A DNA stretch of 64,000 nucleotides, taken from assembly GCA_958009055.1 (NCBI GenBank), contig OY253654.1, positions 310,001 to 374,000 of the forward strand. Reading direction: 5' to 3'. The translations under genes and the position numbers were made by a program. The DNA is from Choricystis sp. odSpoLacu1 (taxonomy: Eukaryota > Chlorophyta > Trebouxiophyceae). Position 1 is the first letter of the stretch; every line of letters starts with the position of its first letter. The notes beneath the pieces were generated by a model that saw nothing but the letters and a program-made list of their open reading frames with translations, searched no databases and was not told the origin of the DNA. Below are positions 19,843-31,755 of the stretch, one piece after another.

Positions 19843-21366
19843 ATGAGCCGCCGCGTCGTCGTCACGGGGGTCGGCCTCGTCACGCCGCTCGGCCCCACCG
19901 CCCCCGCCACGTGGGCGCGCCTGCTGGCGGGGGAGACGGCGGTGCGAGCGTTGCGGCCGGAGGATCTGCCGCGTGTGAGTGGGGTGAAAGTGGGGGGAAA
20001 GGAAAGGAAACGCTGGGGGGGGCATCCAGTCGCTGCGCCTCCCCCACCACCCACCCCCCCTTTTCCACACAGGAACACGCCGCGGCCCTGCCCTACCTGC
20101 CCTGCCGCATCGGCGCCCCCGTGGACATCGCAGGTCTGGCGTCCCTGCGCCACGCGCCGGCGTGGCTGGTGACGCCACCCCCCGGTGCGACGCGCGCGTC
20201 CACTTTTGCAGTCACCGCCGCCTCGGAGGCGGTGGCAGCCGCCCGCCTGGACATCGCCTCCCTGCCCCCTGGCCGTGTCGCGGTGGCGGTGGGGGCGGGC
20301 ATGCCCGCCGTGCGCGCCGCGGCCGCGCTGGGGGCGGCGCTCTCCGCCCACGCGCCCCACCCCTGGCCCTCCGCCGCCTCCGTCGCCCGCCTGCTGGCCA
20401 GCGGCCCCGCGGCGGCTGTTGCGGCTGCACTAGGCATCACAGGAGGGCCACTGGACGCCCCTGCCACCGCCTGCGCCGCGGGCGCGAGCGCGGTCGCCGA
20501 CGCGGCGGCCGCCATCGCGGCGGGGGAGGCTGACGTGGCGCTGGCGGGGGGGGCGGAGGCGTGCGTGGACGCGGTGACGATCGCGGTTTTCAGTCGGTGA
20601 GAGAGGGAGAGAGAAAGGGAGACAGTGAGTGGACAAGGGTGTTGGGAAGAGAGCAGGGTGTTTGATTGTCTTGCTCTTGTTTTTCTTTATCCCCCAACAC
20701 TCCCCCCCACACAGCATGCGCGCCCTCACCATCGCCTTCAACGACGCCCCACACCACGCGTCCCGCCCCTTTGACGTTTCCCGCAGCGGCTTCGTGGTGG
20801 GGGAGGGGGCGGGCGTGCTGGTGCTGGAGGCGGAGAGTCACGCGGCCGCGCGCGGCGCAACGCCGCTCGCCACGCTGCTCGGCGTCAGCGCCTCCGCCGA
20901 CGCCCACCACGCCGCCCAGCCCCCCGCCGCGGGGGCGGGGGCTGCAGCCGCCATGCGGGCCGCTTTGCAGGCGGCGGGGCTGGGGCCGGGGGACGTGGGC
21001 CACGTCAGCGCGCACGCGACGTCGACCCCCGCGGGCGACGCAGCAGAAGCGGCCGCCCTGGGCACCGTGTTCTCCTCCTCCTCCTCCTCCTCCCGTCCCC
21101 TCGTCTCTGCCGTCAAATCCTCCATGGGCCACCTGCTGGGCGCCGCGGGCGCGGTGGAGGCGGGGTTGACAGTGCTGGCGCTGGTGCACGGGCGCGCGCC
21201 GCCGACGGCAGCGCTCGAGTGTGCGGGCGTGTCGCCACCGGGTGTCATCCTGGTGGGACAGGATGGCGTGGGCGGCGTGTTGCTGCGTCCAGGGTCGGCC
21301 GCGCTGTCCAACAGCTTTGGTTTTGGAGGGGGGAATGTTTGTTTGTTGTTCGCACCGCCGCACTGA
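19843..21366 (+). CDS. 3-oxoacyl-ACP synthase (FabF type), probably mitochondrial
   Basis: The enzyme condenses acyl-ACP with malonyl-ACP in type II fatty acid synthesis. Exons are 19843-19974, 20073-20596 and 20715-21366; all junctions are GT-AG and keep frame. The protein starts directly at the thiolase fold (MSRRVVVTGVGLVTPLG), with the active-site Cys in APATACAAGASA, the first active-site His in VSAHATSTPAGD, and the second in SSMGHLLGAAGAVEAG. The C-terminus has LSNSFGFGGGN. The lack of a long plastid transit peptide and the OXSM-like start suggest the mitochondrial enzyme that serves lipoate synthesis. Lipoate is needed by glycine decarboxylase, which fits the photorespiratory neighbours, but that link is inference. 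Confidence 0.9.
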
Positions 21367-21527
21367 TTCACCGGCGACTGTTTTTATTGTTTTTGGGGTC
21401 TTGGCGCGACACACACTTGTCACACACACGCACGCTCTCTCACTTTCTCTAGAAAGGAAAATAAAAAATGGGGGGATCGGCCCTCTCTCTCTCTCTCATC
21501 TCATCATCAACCCACCTCTTCTCTCTT

Positions 21528-23204
21528 TCACGCCGCCTTCTTCTCCGACCCCAGCCCCACGTCCGCCGCGTTCACAATGGACGGCGACTCGGCGGGGACG
21601 GCGTCCAGGGGCCCATCGACGAACGTGGGGGCGATGTCGTCACCGCTCCCCGTCCACACAGCCGCCCCGCGCAGCCGCCCCGCCACGTTGGCGGCGGCCA
21701 GGGTCGCCATCCCGCCCCGCGTCCACAGCGACGCGGACGCGATGTGGGGCACGATGACGGCGTTGGGGCAGTCGGCCAGGCCGGGGGCCATGGCGGGCTC
21801 GTTTTCAAACACGTCGAGACCCACGCGGAATTCAGGCGTCGCCTTCAAGTGAGCCACCAGGGCCACCTCATCGATGACGGGGCCACGCGCCGCGTTCACA
21901 AGGACGGCGTCAGGCTTCATCTTGCGCAGGCGGGCCGCGTTGATGAGGTGGCGGGTGTCGGCGTCCAGGTTGCAGTGCAGCGACACAACATCCGCGCGTT
22001 CCAACACTTCATCCACAGTCGCCACCCGCGTGATCGTCACCCGCCTCTCCCCCGACGCGGCCAGCAGGTCGCCATAGGCCGTGATGTAAGCCTCCAGCTT
22101 GGTGTTGGGGTAGGGGTCGTAGTAGACGATGTCCATCTTGTGCCCTTCCGCCATCATCCTCGCGTACGCGGCCCCAATCCGCCCCGCCCCGACAATGCCC
22201 ACCGTCTTGTTTTGGAGGAGGGCGCCGACGAAGAGGGTGGGGAGCCAGCCCTTGTACTGACCGGTGCGCATGAAGGTGTCGGCTTCCACGACGCGGCGCG
22301 CGGCGGAGAGGGTCAGCGCGGCAGCCAGTTCAGCCGTCGTTTCAGTCAGCACGCCGGGCGTGTTGCCGACAGGGACGCCGTGGCGAGTGGCGGCGGCGAC
22401 GTCCACGTTGTTGTAGCTGAGGTTGTTTGTGTGTGTGTGGGTGTTGGGCTTGATTTGCGTTTTTTCTTCTTTTTTTCAACGCTTCGTTTGTCCCACCCAC
22501 GCCATCAAACACTCACCCAACAGCGTAGTTGGAGTACACTTTGCCGCCCGCGGCTTTGAGGGTGCCAAACAGGTCGTCACCCCAGTCCTGGTGTGGAAAA
22601 AGAAAGAGGGTTGGTTGATGGTTTGCGTGTTTTTTTGTGTGTGTGCCTCTCCCCTTCCGCCCCACGCCCTCCACCCCCACACCACACTCTCACCTCCGTC
22701 AACTGCCCAATGACGCCGTCGCACTTCGTCCCGATCAACGACTTGATCTGGGGAATGGACAGAATGGTGTCCGGGGCGGTGCACACCTCGACGCGCGCCC
22801 CCGCGCGCGTCAGCAGGTGCAGCCACCTGTCCCCCGGCAGCGGCTTGGTGACGAGGACGCGGTGGGCGCCGGACTCGTTGTGGATCTGTATGGGTGTGTG
22901 TGTGTGGTGGGAGGGTGGTTTATGGGTGTGGGTGTTTTTTTTTTCGCGGCGTGAGAGGGTTTCCTGGCCGACCAATGCGAAGCGTGGGGGCGCGGTCTGC
23001 CCTCTCGCGCGGCGCCGTCCCCATTCCGCACGCCACGAGCCGCTCCTCTCCACTTTCTATCCCACGCACTTCCACGGGCAGGCCGCCCACGGTACCGGGG
23101 GTGCCAGCCATCGCGCGGCACTGGTGCGCGGACGTGCGCGCGGACACGGACGAGGACGAGGGGGTGAAGGCGCGAGCCAGCAGGCGAACGGTGGGGCGCA
23201 GCAT
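21528..23204 (-). CDS. HPR1: Hydroxypyruvate reductase, plant HPR1 type, mitochondrial presequence
   Basis: The enzyme reduces hydroxypyruvate to glycerate with NADH in photorespiration. Exons are 23204-23070, 22885-22694, 22587-22517 and 22416-21528, and every junction restores the plant HPR1 sequence order. Exon 1 encodes MLRPTVRLLARAFTPSSSS, an amphipathic, Arg-rich presequence absent from peroxisomal plant HPR1 and consistent with the mitochondrial HPR1 of Chlamydomonas. Family marks include GVIGQLTEDWG, GNTPGVLTETTAELAAAL, the dinucleotide site VGIVGAGRIGAAYARMM, NAARGPVIDEVALVAHL, GLDVFENEP and the catalytic His in VPHIASAS. The C-terminus lacks the peroxisomal SKL. Total about 428 residues. 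It lies head-to-tail with the SGAT gene, both on the minus strand. Confidence 0.94.
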
Positions 23205-23535
23205 GTGCTGAAGAAGGGGGGCGGAGGGGAGGGGAGCCGCGGGCGCGATGCAAAGAGAGAGAGAGCGGTGTGTGAGAGGTGTGTGAGAGAGAAGAGCCCG
23301 ACGCAGGAACGGGCGGCCGTGCCCTCGCTTCCCTGCCCCCCTCAAAAACCCTCCGACACCCCTCTCTCCTCCCCCCGTGTTGCGCCTAGAAAAAAAAGCA
23401 GTAACATAAAAGAATGGACCCCTCCCTCTCCCTCTCTCTCTCAACCTCTCTCTCTCCCTCACGCTCTCTCTCGCACAATCAACTTCCCGACCGATCACAC
23501 CACCACCACATGTTTTCTTTTTCCCCCATCACCAC

Positions 23536-25260
23536 TCACGCCAGCCCCCCGCACCGCGTGGGGATCGTCTTGGCCGTGTCCGCCCAGTACTTGACAGCGG
23601 CCCCAACCCCGCTGCCGGGCTCGATCCCGACGCCGGAGGCGAGGAGGGCCATCTCGGTGCCCGCGAGCGCCGAGGCCGACATGACCTCGTCCATGTTGCC
23701 CAGGTGCCCGATGCGGAAGACTTTGCCGGCGACCCTGGACAGCCCCACCCCAATCGACAGGTTGAACTTGGCGTACGCGGTGGCCACAATCTTGGCGGAG
23801 TCGATCCCGGCTGGCGTTTCGATCACGGTCAACGAGTCGGAGCGCCAGCGCGGGTGCTTGCACAGCAGCTTGAGCCCCCACGCGTCCACCGCTTTGCGGG
23901 TGCCCTCCGCCAGGCGGTGGTGGCGGGCGACCACGTTGTCGAAACCTTCGGCCTTGAGGAGGGCCAGGGATTCTTGCAGGCCATAGAGGAGGGGGATGGA
24001 GGGTGTGTAGGGCACGGAGCCCGCGGCATTCGTGGCGATCATGTCCTCCCAGTCGTAGTAGCACTTTTTCAGGCCCGCCGTCTTGCGCTTGGCGAGCGCT
24101 TTCTCCGACACGGCCAACAGGGCGAGGCCAGTGGGCAGGGAGAGCGCTTTCTGGGAGCCCGTGACGGCGACGTCGACGCCCCACTTGTCGAATTGGAAAT
24201 CCAGAGCCCCAATGCTCGACACACCATCCACCAGCAGCAGGGCGGGGTGGGACGACGCGTCCATGGCGGCGCGCACGCCGCCCACGTCGGACGTGACGCC
24301 GGTCGTGGTTTCGTTGTGAACCACAGCCACCGCCTTGATCTTTTTGTCGGTGTCGGCCGCGAGCACCTTGGCCAGCGCCTCCTCGTTGGCCCCCTCCCCC
24401 CACTCGCACTCGATGACGTGCACATCCAGCCCCAGCCTCTGCATCATGTCGATCCACAGGTGGGAGAACCGACCGTAGCGGAAGGTGACGATTTTGTCCC
24501 CCGGGGAGAGCGTGTTGGTGAGGGCCGACTCCCAACCGCCCGTGCCGGTGCCGGGGTAGATGAAGGTGGTGCCGTTGGTGGTGCCGAAGATCATCTGAGG
24601 GTGTGGGGAGGGTGGATGGGTGTGAGTGTGTGTGGGGAGAGAGAGAGAAGGTGTGGAGCAAACCAACCGACCGATCTCTTCTCTCGCTCACACCTTGGTG
24701 TCCTCCAAAATTTCCTTGAAGAAGGGCGCAAACCAGGGGTCGCGGTGATTCTGGGAGGGGCGGTCCATGGCGCGCATCACATTTTCGTGGATGTTGACGG
24801 GGCCTGAGGGCGAGGGAGGTGGGAGGAAAGGTTGGTGGAGAGGCAGGGCACCGGCGCACCGTGAGAGACTCGCGTGTGCGAGGTTTGGTTTGCCCCCTCT
24901 CCCCGCCACCTCTCCGTCTTCGCGTCCCTCCCACCATCCCCACTTGCACAAGCAGCACCGTGCGCCCTCGTTGGTGGGCGGGGCGTGAGTCGAGTCGCGC
25001 GTGCCGGGGCGCTGGCGGTTGCCCCAAAGAAAAAAACTAATGTTCGCTCGATTTGGCGCGCCTCTCCCAACCCCAGCCCTCTCCCCCCCCTCCACCAACA
25101 CAAACTCACCTGGAACAAACAAGTGGTTGCGCCCCGGCGGCGAGAACGAGTAGGGCGCGGCAGGCGCGCGCGTCGAGAGGCCACGCTTGCCTGTCGCGGC
25201 CGCGTCAGACGCGACCGTCAGGGCGCGCCTCGTCGCGTCCAGCAGGGCGCGACGCGTCAT
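23536..25260 (-). CDS. SGAT: Serine-glyoxylate aminotransferase (plant AGT1 type), mitochondrial presequence
   Basis: This class V PLP enzyme converts serine plus glyoxylate to hydroxypyruvate plus glycine, supplying the substrate of the neighbouring HPR1. Exons are 25260-25110, 24803-24694 and 24594-23536, giving about 439 residues. Exon 1 encodes TRRALLDATRRALTVAS and further Arg/Ser/Ala residues, a mitochondrial-type presequence. Then come GPVNIHENVMRAM, GTTNGTTFIYPGTGTGGWES, VVHNETTTGVTSDVG, the PLP lysine in VTGSQKALSLPTGLALL, and AGKVFRIGHLGNMDEVM. These follow plant SGAT in order. Plant SGAT is peroxisomal; the presequence here suggests the mitochondrion. It is divergent from the glycolate dehydrogenase gene. 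Confidence 0.94.
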
Positions 25261-25484
25261 GGTTGGTGAGTGTGTGTGTGTGTGTGGGGGGGGAGGGTAT
25301 CGTGGATCACACGCGGGGTAAGGCGCGGGCGCTGTTCTTTTGTTCGTCAGGTGTGAAGCCGAAGGGAGAGGAAAACCACTCACAAAGCGAACAAGCGTTC
25401 GTGTTTTGCTGGCCCGCCCTCTCTCTCGAACGCCGCGCGCCCTCTCTCTCGAACTTCCCGCCTCACCCACCCACCAATCCCCCA
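25261..25484. promoter_or_regulatory. Short divergent promoter between SGAT and glycolate dehydrogenase
   Basis: Only 224 bases separate the start codons of two consecutive pathway enzymes. A GT repeat lies at 25265-25290, and a direct repeat of CCCTCTCTCTCGAAC occurs at about 25417 and 25440. A shared, co-regulating promoter is inferred; no known CO2-response element is recognised. Confidence 0.45.
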
Positions 25485-28400
25485 ATGGACCGAGCGAAAG
25501 CCGCCCGCGCCCTGGCCCGCGCGGCCGCCCGCCTGTCGGACGGTCGGCGCGGGTCGTCGACCGCGACCACGCTCGGTGCCCCCCACCCTCCCCTTCCCCA
25601 CGCCCGTGGCTCGGCCGCGTCCGCCATGCCGGCCCCTGCCGCCTCCCCCTCCGACGGCGCGCCCTCGTTCACGCCGTACGCGCGCACCGCCCCAGTCGAA
25701 TCGATGGGGGTTAACACAGTGGGCGCGGTGTCGGCCGACGGGCTGCCGGCGCCCACGGCCTTCCGCAATGAGGACGGGCACCGCATTGAGGACGGGCGGT
25801 ACAAAGCGTTCCTGGATGACGTGGCGGTGCGGGCCGGGGTGCCTGTCGAACGCGTTTTTACCGACCCTCTGCACAGGTTTGCGTACGCAACGGACGCGTC
25901 CTTCTACCGCCTGGTGCCGCACGCCGTGATTAAGGTGAGAGTGTGTGCGATTGTGGGTGGGAGGGCGGCCGAGGGTGGGTTTGGGGGGCGAAAAGGGCCG
26001 CGCATTGACGCAGCGCGTGGCGCTCTCGAGCAACCTTCCTCCAACGATTTTTTCGGGAGAGCACGCACGAGCGCAGGCGCTTATCCACCCTGCGTGAGCT
26101 TGATCCACGCCTTTCCCCACTCTCACCACCCCCACGCACCCCCTCCTCTCCCATCAGATCGCCTCCGAGGCCGAAGTCGCCGTCATCCTGCCCATCGCGA
26201 CCAAACATGGCGTCCCGGTCACGTTCCGCGCGGCGGGCACCTCCCTCTCCGGCCAGGCCATCACCGACTCCGTCCTGCTGAAGCTGTCCCACGTGGGGAC
26301 CGCCTTCCGCAACTACGAGGTGCATGGCGACGGGTCCCGGGTGACGGTGGAGCCGGGGCTGATTGGGGGGGAGGTCAACGCGATCCTGGCTCGCCACGCC
26401 TCCCGCAACAAGCTGCCCGTCCAGTACAAGATTGGGCCCGACCCCTCCTCCATCGACTCGTGCATGGTGGGCGGCATCGTGTCCAACAACTCGAGTGGCA
26501 TGTGCTGCGGCGTCTCCCAAAACACGTACCACACGCTCGCCGACCTGCGCGCCGTGTTTGCCGACGGCACCGTCCTCGACACCGCCGATCCCGCATCTGT
26601 CGCTGCCTTCGAACGCTCCCACGCCACCCTGCTGGCCGGCGTCTCCGCCCTGGCGGCCAAGGTGCAGGCCGACCCCCAGCTGACTGCCCTTATTCGGCGC
26701 AAGTTTGCGATCAAGTGCACCACGGGTTACTCCCTCAACGCCCTCGTCGACTTCCCTGCCGACCGCCCCGTCGAGATCGTTAAGCGCCTGTTGATCGGGT
26801 CGGAGGGGACGCTGGCCTTCGTGTCGAGGGCCACCTACAACACCGTCCCCGACCTCCCCCACAAAGCGTCCGCCTTCGTCATGTTCCCCGACGTCCACGC
26901 CGCGTGCCAGGGGGCGTCCGTGCTGCGGGACGCGACAGCCGTGGACGCGGTGGAGATGTTTGACCGGCCGTCCCTGACGCAGTGTGCGAAGGACGACGCG
27001 ATGATCAAGCTGGTGCCCGACATGGAGGGCGCGGGCCCCCAGGCCGCCGCCCTCCTGATCGAGTGCCGGGGGGCGACCGCTGAGGCGTTAGCCGAACGCA
27101 TCGACGAAGTCAACCGCGCCCTGACGGCGGCGGGGCTGCCGTTTGGCCCGGCCCCCGGCGTGGACAAACCGCTCGACCACTACGCCTTTTCGCACGACTC
27201 CGGCGTGTGCAAAACCTACTGGGACGTGCGCAAGGGCCTCATCCCCATCGTGGGCGGCGCCCGGGAACCCGGCACGTCCATGCTGATTGAAGACGTGGCG
27301 TGCCCTGTGGACCGGCTGGCAGACATGACGGTGGATTTGGCCGCGATGTTTGAGCGCCACGGCTACGCGGAAGCCTCCTGCTTTGGCCACGCGCTGGAAG
27401 GCAACCTCCACCTCCTCTTTGCTCAAGGTTTCCGCTCCCCCGACGAAGTGCAACGCTTCAACGACATGATGGAGGAGATGTGCTGGATTGTGGCGACCAA
27501 GCACGGGGGGTCGCTCAAGGGTGAACACGGCACGGGGCGCAACGTCGCGCCTTTCGTTGAGATGGAGTGGGGCGCCAAAGCGTACGACCTCATGTGGGAG
27601 CTCAAGGAGATGTTCGATCCGGACTACGTGCTCAACCCGGGCGTCATTTTGAACAAGGTGAGTGGGGTTGGTGTGTGGGGGAGGAGGAGAAAGAGAGAGT
27701 TTTTTTTTTTTGTTTTGTTTTTTGTTTTTCCCACTCACCCACCCACCCCCCCTCCCCTCACACAGGACCCCGACGTTCACATCAAAAACCTAAAACCCTC
27801 CCCCCTGGCCTCCCCCCTCGTCGACCGCTGCATCGAGTGCGGCTTCTGCGAGTCCAACTGCCCGTCCCGCGACGCCGCGCTGACGCCGCGCCAGCGCATC
27901 ACGTCCTACCGCGAGCTGGCCCGCCTGAAAGCGGTCAGCGTGGGCGATCGCACCCCCGCTGAAGCGGAGCGCCTGACCGCGCTGTCGGCCGCGTTCGAGT
28001 ACGCGGGCAAAGAGATGTGCGCGGCCGACGGGATGTGCCAGGTCAAGTGCCCCGTCAAAATCAACACGGGGGACCTCGTCAAGTCGCTGCGCGCGCAGGA
28101 TGCGGCGGCCGCCCCCCGCGCCTCCGCCCTGGCGGACACGCTGGCCACCCACATGGCGGGCGTGGTGCGCGGTGGTGGCGCGCTGTTGAGCGTGGTCGAC
28201 GCCGCGCGCCGCGTGCTGGGCGCGGGCACGCTGGAAACCGTGTCCACCGCCCTCAACAAGTGGTCTGGACGCGTCGTGCCCACCTACAACCGCTACATGC
28301 CGACGGGGGCGCCCCCCCTGCCGGCCAGCGTGCCGTCCGCGTCGACCGTGGCCGCGGCCGACGCGTCGACCGCCGCCGACGCGGCCGCCCAGCCCGCCCG

Positions 28401-29220
28401 CCGCCGCGCCGTATACATGCCGTCCTGCGTGACCAGGATGATGGGGCCTGCCGGGACGGATGCCGTCAAGACGACGCCGCCCGCTGCTCTTGTCTCTCTG
28501 GCGGAGAAGGCGGGGTACGCACTCGTCTACCCCGACAACATCGCCTCCCTCTGCTGCGGCATGATGCTTGGGTCCAAAGGGTTCAACACCGCTGCCGACA
28601 CGGCTGCGTCGGCCGCTGAGGCGGCCCTGATGGCGGCGTCCGAGGGGGGCAAGCTGCCGATCGTGTGCGACACGTCGCCGTGCGTGCAGACGCTGAAAGA
28701 CAAGCTGGCTGGCGGCCCTCTGAAGTTTGCGCTCTACGAGCCCGCCGGCTTTGTGCGCCACTTCCTGGAGCCCCGGCTCGACTTCACCCCGGTGCGGGAC
28801 ACGGTGGCGGTGCACGTGCCGTGCTCCTCCAAGAAGATGGGGGTGACGGCCGACGTCGAGCGCCTGGCGGCGCGCGCGGCACACGCTGTCGTCCCCTCCG
28901 GCGTCCCCTGCTGCGGCATGGCGGGGGATCGTGGCATGCGCTACCCCGAGCTGACGGGGGGGGCGCTGCAGCACCTAGACACGAAGGGGTGCTCGGAAGG
29001 GTGAGTGAGGGTTGTGGGAGGTGGGTGGTGGTGGGTCGCCGCTCTCTTTCACCCTCTTTCTCTTTCTCACCCCCCTCTTCCTCTCACCCACCCACACAGC
29101 TACTCCACCTCGCGCACGTGCGAGATGTCGCTGTCCAACCACTCGGGCATCCACTTCCGGTCCCTGCTGACGCTGCTGGATGAGGCGGCGACGCCGAAGA
29201 AGGCCGAACCGACGGCGTGA
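25485..29220 (+). CDS. GYD1: Glycolate dehydrogenase, fused flavoprotein plus Fe-S protein (GYD1 type)
   Basis: The enzyme oxidises glycolate to glyoxylate in the mitochondria of green algae. Exons are 25485-25934, 26158-27657, 27766-29000 and 29100-29220, giving 1101 residues, close to Chlamydomonas GYD1. After a basic presequence (MDRAKAARALARAAARLSDG) the FAD-binding half shows VTFRAAGTSLSGQAI, KIGPDPSSIDSCMVGGIVSN, IGSEGTLAFV and KGEHGTGRNVAPFVE. The Fe-S half has two ferredoxin-like clusters, CIECGFCESNCP near residue 672 and CAADGMCQVKCPV near 735, and two CCG motifs (SLCCGMML, PCCGMAGD). The same architecture is used by D-lactate dehydrogenases; the neighbouring SGAT and HPR1 genes favour glycolate as substrate. 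The frame is intact throughout. Confidence 0.93.
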
Positions 29221-29623
29221 GCAAAAACGCGGTCAGGGGCGTGTGCATTCCATTGTTTGTTTGTTTAGAGAGAGCGAGCGAGCGAGAGACTTTCCCCCAT
29301 TCTTTTTTTTCCTTTCGTTTTCCTTTCTTTTTTGATCGTGGTGTTTTTTGGTGGGGAGGAGAGAGGAGGAAAGAGAGAGAGCCAGAGCGAGAGACCGCGA
29401 ACGTGTGTTGTGTCGGAAGAGTGGGGGGCGAGCCGGGCTTCCCCGCCGTCCCCCCTCTGCCGCCTCACACCTCGCCTCCAAACCACACCAAACGTAGGGC
29501 GACAGTGCAAACCATCTCAGAGTTGACACATACACACACAAAGCCAGAGAGGCGGTTCGTTGAACAGAAGATCGTTTTTTTTTCGCTCGACTCACACACT
29601 CGCAAAAAAAACGAACTTTTTTA
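29221..29623. other. Intergenic region between GYD1 and AGXT-type gene
   Basis: These 403 bases lie between two co-directional cluster genes. The plus strand is rich in GA repeats at 29265-29290 and 29350-29400. It should contain the 3' UTR of the dehydrogenase and the promoter of the aminotransferase. No gene is seen. Confidence 0.4.
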
Positions 29624-31511
29624 ATGTCTTCCAACAACGCCGCCCGCCGCCTCCTGGCCACCCTCGCCGCGCGCGGGGCGGGCGCCCGCGGCGTGTCGAC
29701 AACCCTCCCCGCGGGAGCCAGCACCGGGGCGAGGCCGGGGGAGGCGACGCCCGCGCTGATCAAGGCGGTCGGGCCAAAGGGCGTGATTGACGTGAGTGTT
29801 TGGGGTGTGGGGGTGACACCGCCCGCCTCCCGCGCATTGCGCAGTGGGCGTGCAATGTGGGCCAGGGCGGCGTGGGATGAGGGAGGGGCGCGGCAGCAGC
29901 CCGCCCCTTTGTGTTTCGATCGGCTTGTGGCTTGCCGGTGCGAAAAACGTGGGCGCGTCCCCGGCCCCTCTCTCCACTGTTGCCCCCCGCCCTCGCGAGT
30001 CCTGTGCATGCATGTGCACACAGTGCGCGCTGGCGGCGGTGTGCGCCGTGCAGGCGTTGGCGTGGCCGCACGCGCGTGTTTTTTTTCGGCGTTGGTGTTT
30101 TTGGTCGACCAAACAGCACGCGCCCTCCTATCGCCCAAGGCTGCGCCGGCGCCCACACTCCCAGCGGCTGCCACACAGTTGTGTAGCGAAAGGGGGGCAT
30201 GGGAGGCAGGAGACCAAAGCGCGGTTGCCAGAGAAGACCGCGCATTTTTCGTCACCCTCTCTTCGAACCACCGCCCGTCACCCTCACCTAACCACCCACC
30301 ACCACCCCAGGTCCCGCCTCGCCTCCTCATGGGCCCCGGCCCCGCCAACGTCTACCCCCGCGTCCTGGCGGCTCAAACGCTGCCGTTGCTGGGCCACCTG
30401 CACCCTCCCTTTGTCAAAATCATGGACGAGATTCGGGACGGGCTGCGCTACGTGTTTCAAACCAAAGACAACACTGTGTGCCTGATGTCGGGCACCGGCC
30501 ACGCGGGCATGGAGGCGTGCATCACCAACCTGCTGGAACCCGGGGAGACGATCGTGGTGGGCAACGCGGGGATCTGGGGGTCGCGTGTGTGTGACATGGC
30601 CGCCCGTTACGGTGCAAAAGTCGTCCCCCTGGAAACGCCCTCCGGCACCACCTTCGACATCGACACGCTGGCGTCCGCGCTGCGCACCCACAAGCCCGCC
30701 GTCCTGTTCTTGTGCCAGGGTGAATCCTCCACGGGTGTCCACCAAAACCTGGCGGGGCTCGGCGACCTGTGCCGCGAGACGGGCACACTGCTGCTCGTCG
30801 ACACCGTGTGCTCGCTGGGGGGCGTCCCCATGTACGCGGACGCGTGGGGGGTGGACGCCATCTACTCCGGGTCGCAAAAAGTGTTGTCAGGCCCGCCGGG
30901 CGCGGCGCCCCTGTTCTTTGGGGAGCGCGCGATGGCCAAACTGCACTCCCGCAAAACCAAGCCCACGTCCTACCAACTGGACCTCAACCTGGTGGGCAAC
31001 TACTGGGGGTGGGATGGACCCCGCACGTACCACCACACGGGTAGGTTGAGGAGTGGAGAGAGGGTTTTTTGTGCAGTCATTTTTTTCTTCGGTTTTTCTT
31101 CACCACCCTCCCCCTCCCTTCCCCACAGGCATGGTCTCCACCTGGTACGCCATGCGGGAAACCCTGGCCATCGTGTCCGACACAGGGCTCGACACCATGT
31201 GGGCCAACCACGCGCGCCTGCACGCCACGCTCTGGGAAGGCCTCCGTTCCCTGGGCCTCCACCCCTACGTCAAGAAAGACGCCGACCGCCTGGCCACCGT
31301 CAACACTATCTCCGTCCCCGACGGCGTGGACTGGGCCGCCGTCATCAAGCACGCCATGGACAAGTTTGGTGTCGAGATCTCGGGCGGTCTCGGCCCGTCG
31401 GCGGGCAAGGTGTGGCGCGTCGGCATCATGGGCTACAACGCCACCGACGCCAACGTGGCCCTCGTGCTGGACGCGTTCAAGGATGGACTCAAGGCGCAGG
31501 GCAAGGCGTGA
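29624..31511 (+). CDS. AGXT: Alanine-glyoxylate aminotransferase (AGXT type), mitochondrial presequence
   Basis: This PLP enzyme turns glyoxylate into glycine, with alanine or serine as amino donor. Exons are 29624-29791, 30311-31040 and 31129-31511, giving 426 residues. The N-terminus SSNNAARRLLATLAARGAGA is a likely mitochondrial presequence. The body follows the animal and bacterial AGXT pattern rather than the plant SGAT pattern: LLMGPGPANVYPRVLAAQ, LGHLHPPFVKIMDEI, MSGTGHAGMEACITNLL, GESSTGVHQNL, the PLP lysine in YSGSQKVLSGPPG, and GVEISGGLGPSAGKVWR followed by GIMGYNAT. It is therefore not a recent copy of the SGAT gene on the other side of the dehydrogenase. Donor specificity (alanine or serine) cannot be read from sequence. 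Confidence 0.92.
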
Positions 31512-31755
31512 AGAGAGAGTTGGTGTTGGGTGGGGAGAGCGAGCGAGCGAGATTTTTCTATTTTTTGTGTTGAGAAACCACCCCCAGAAAAAGCCTTCTC
31601 TCTGTGTGTGTGTGTGTCTCTCTCTCCTACAAAAAGGAATTGTGTCTCTCACAGTCAACGTCGTGGGATGCAAAAAAAATCAAGTGCGTTTATGTGTTTT
31701 TTCGATGGGCAGAAAAGGGACAAGGAGACGAAAAACAAATCAACTAAAAAAGCAA

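Noticed and set aside
25485..29220. D-lactate dehydrogenase instead of glycolate dehydrogenase
   Set aside because: The architecture alone cannot separate the two, but length close to Chlamydomonas GYD1 and the directly adjoining SGAT, AGXT and HPR1 genes favour glycolate.
23536..31511. SGAT and AGXT as a recent inverted tandem duplication
   Set aside because: Their N-terminal signatures, active-site surroundings and intron positions differ; each matches a different established subfamily.
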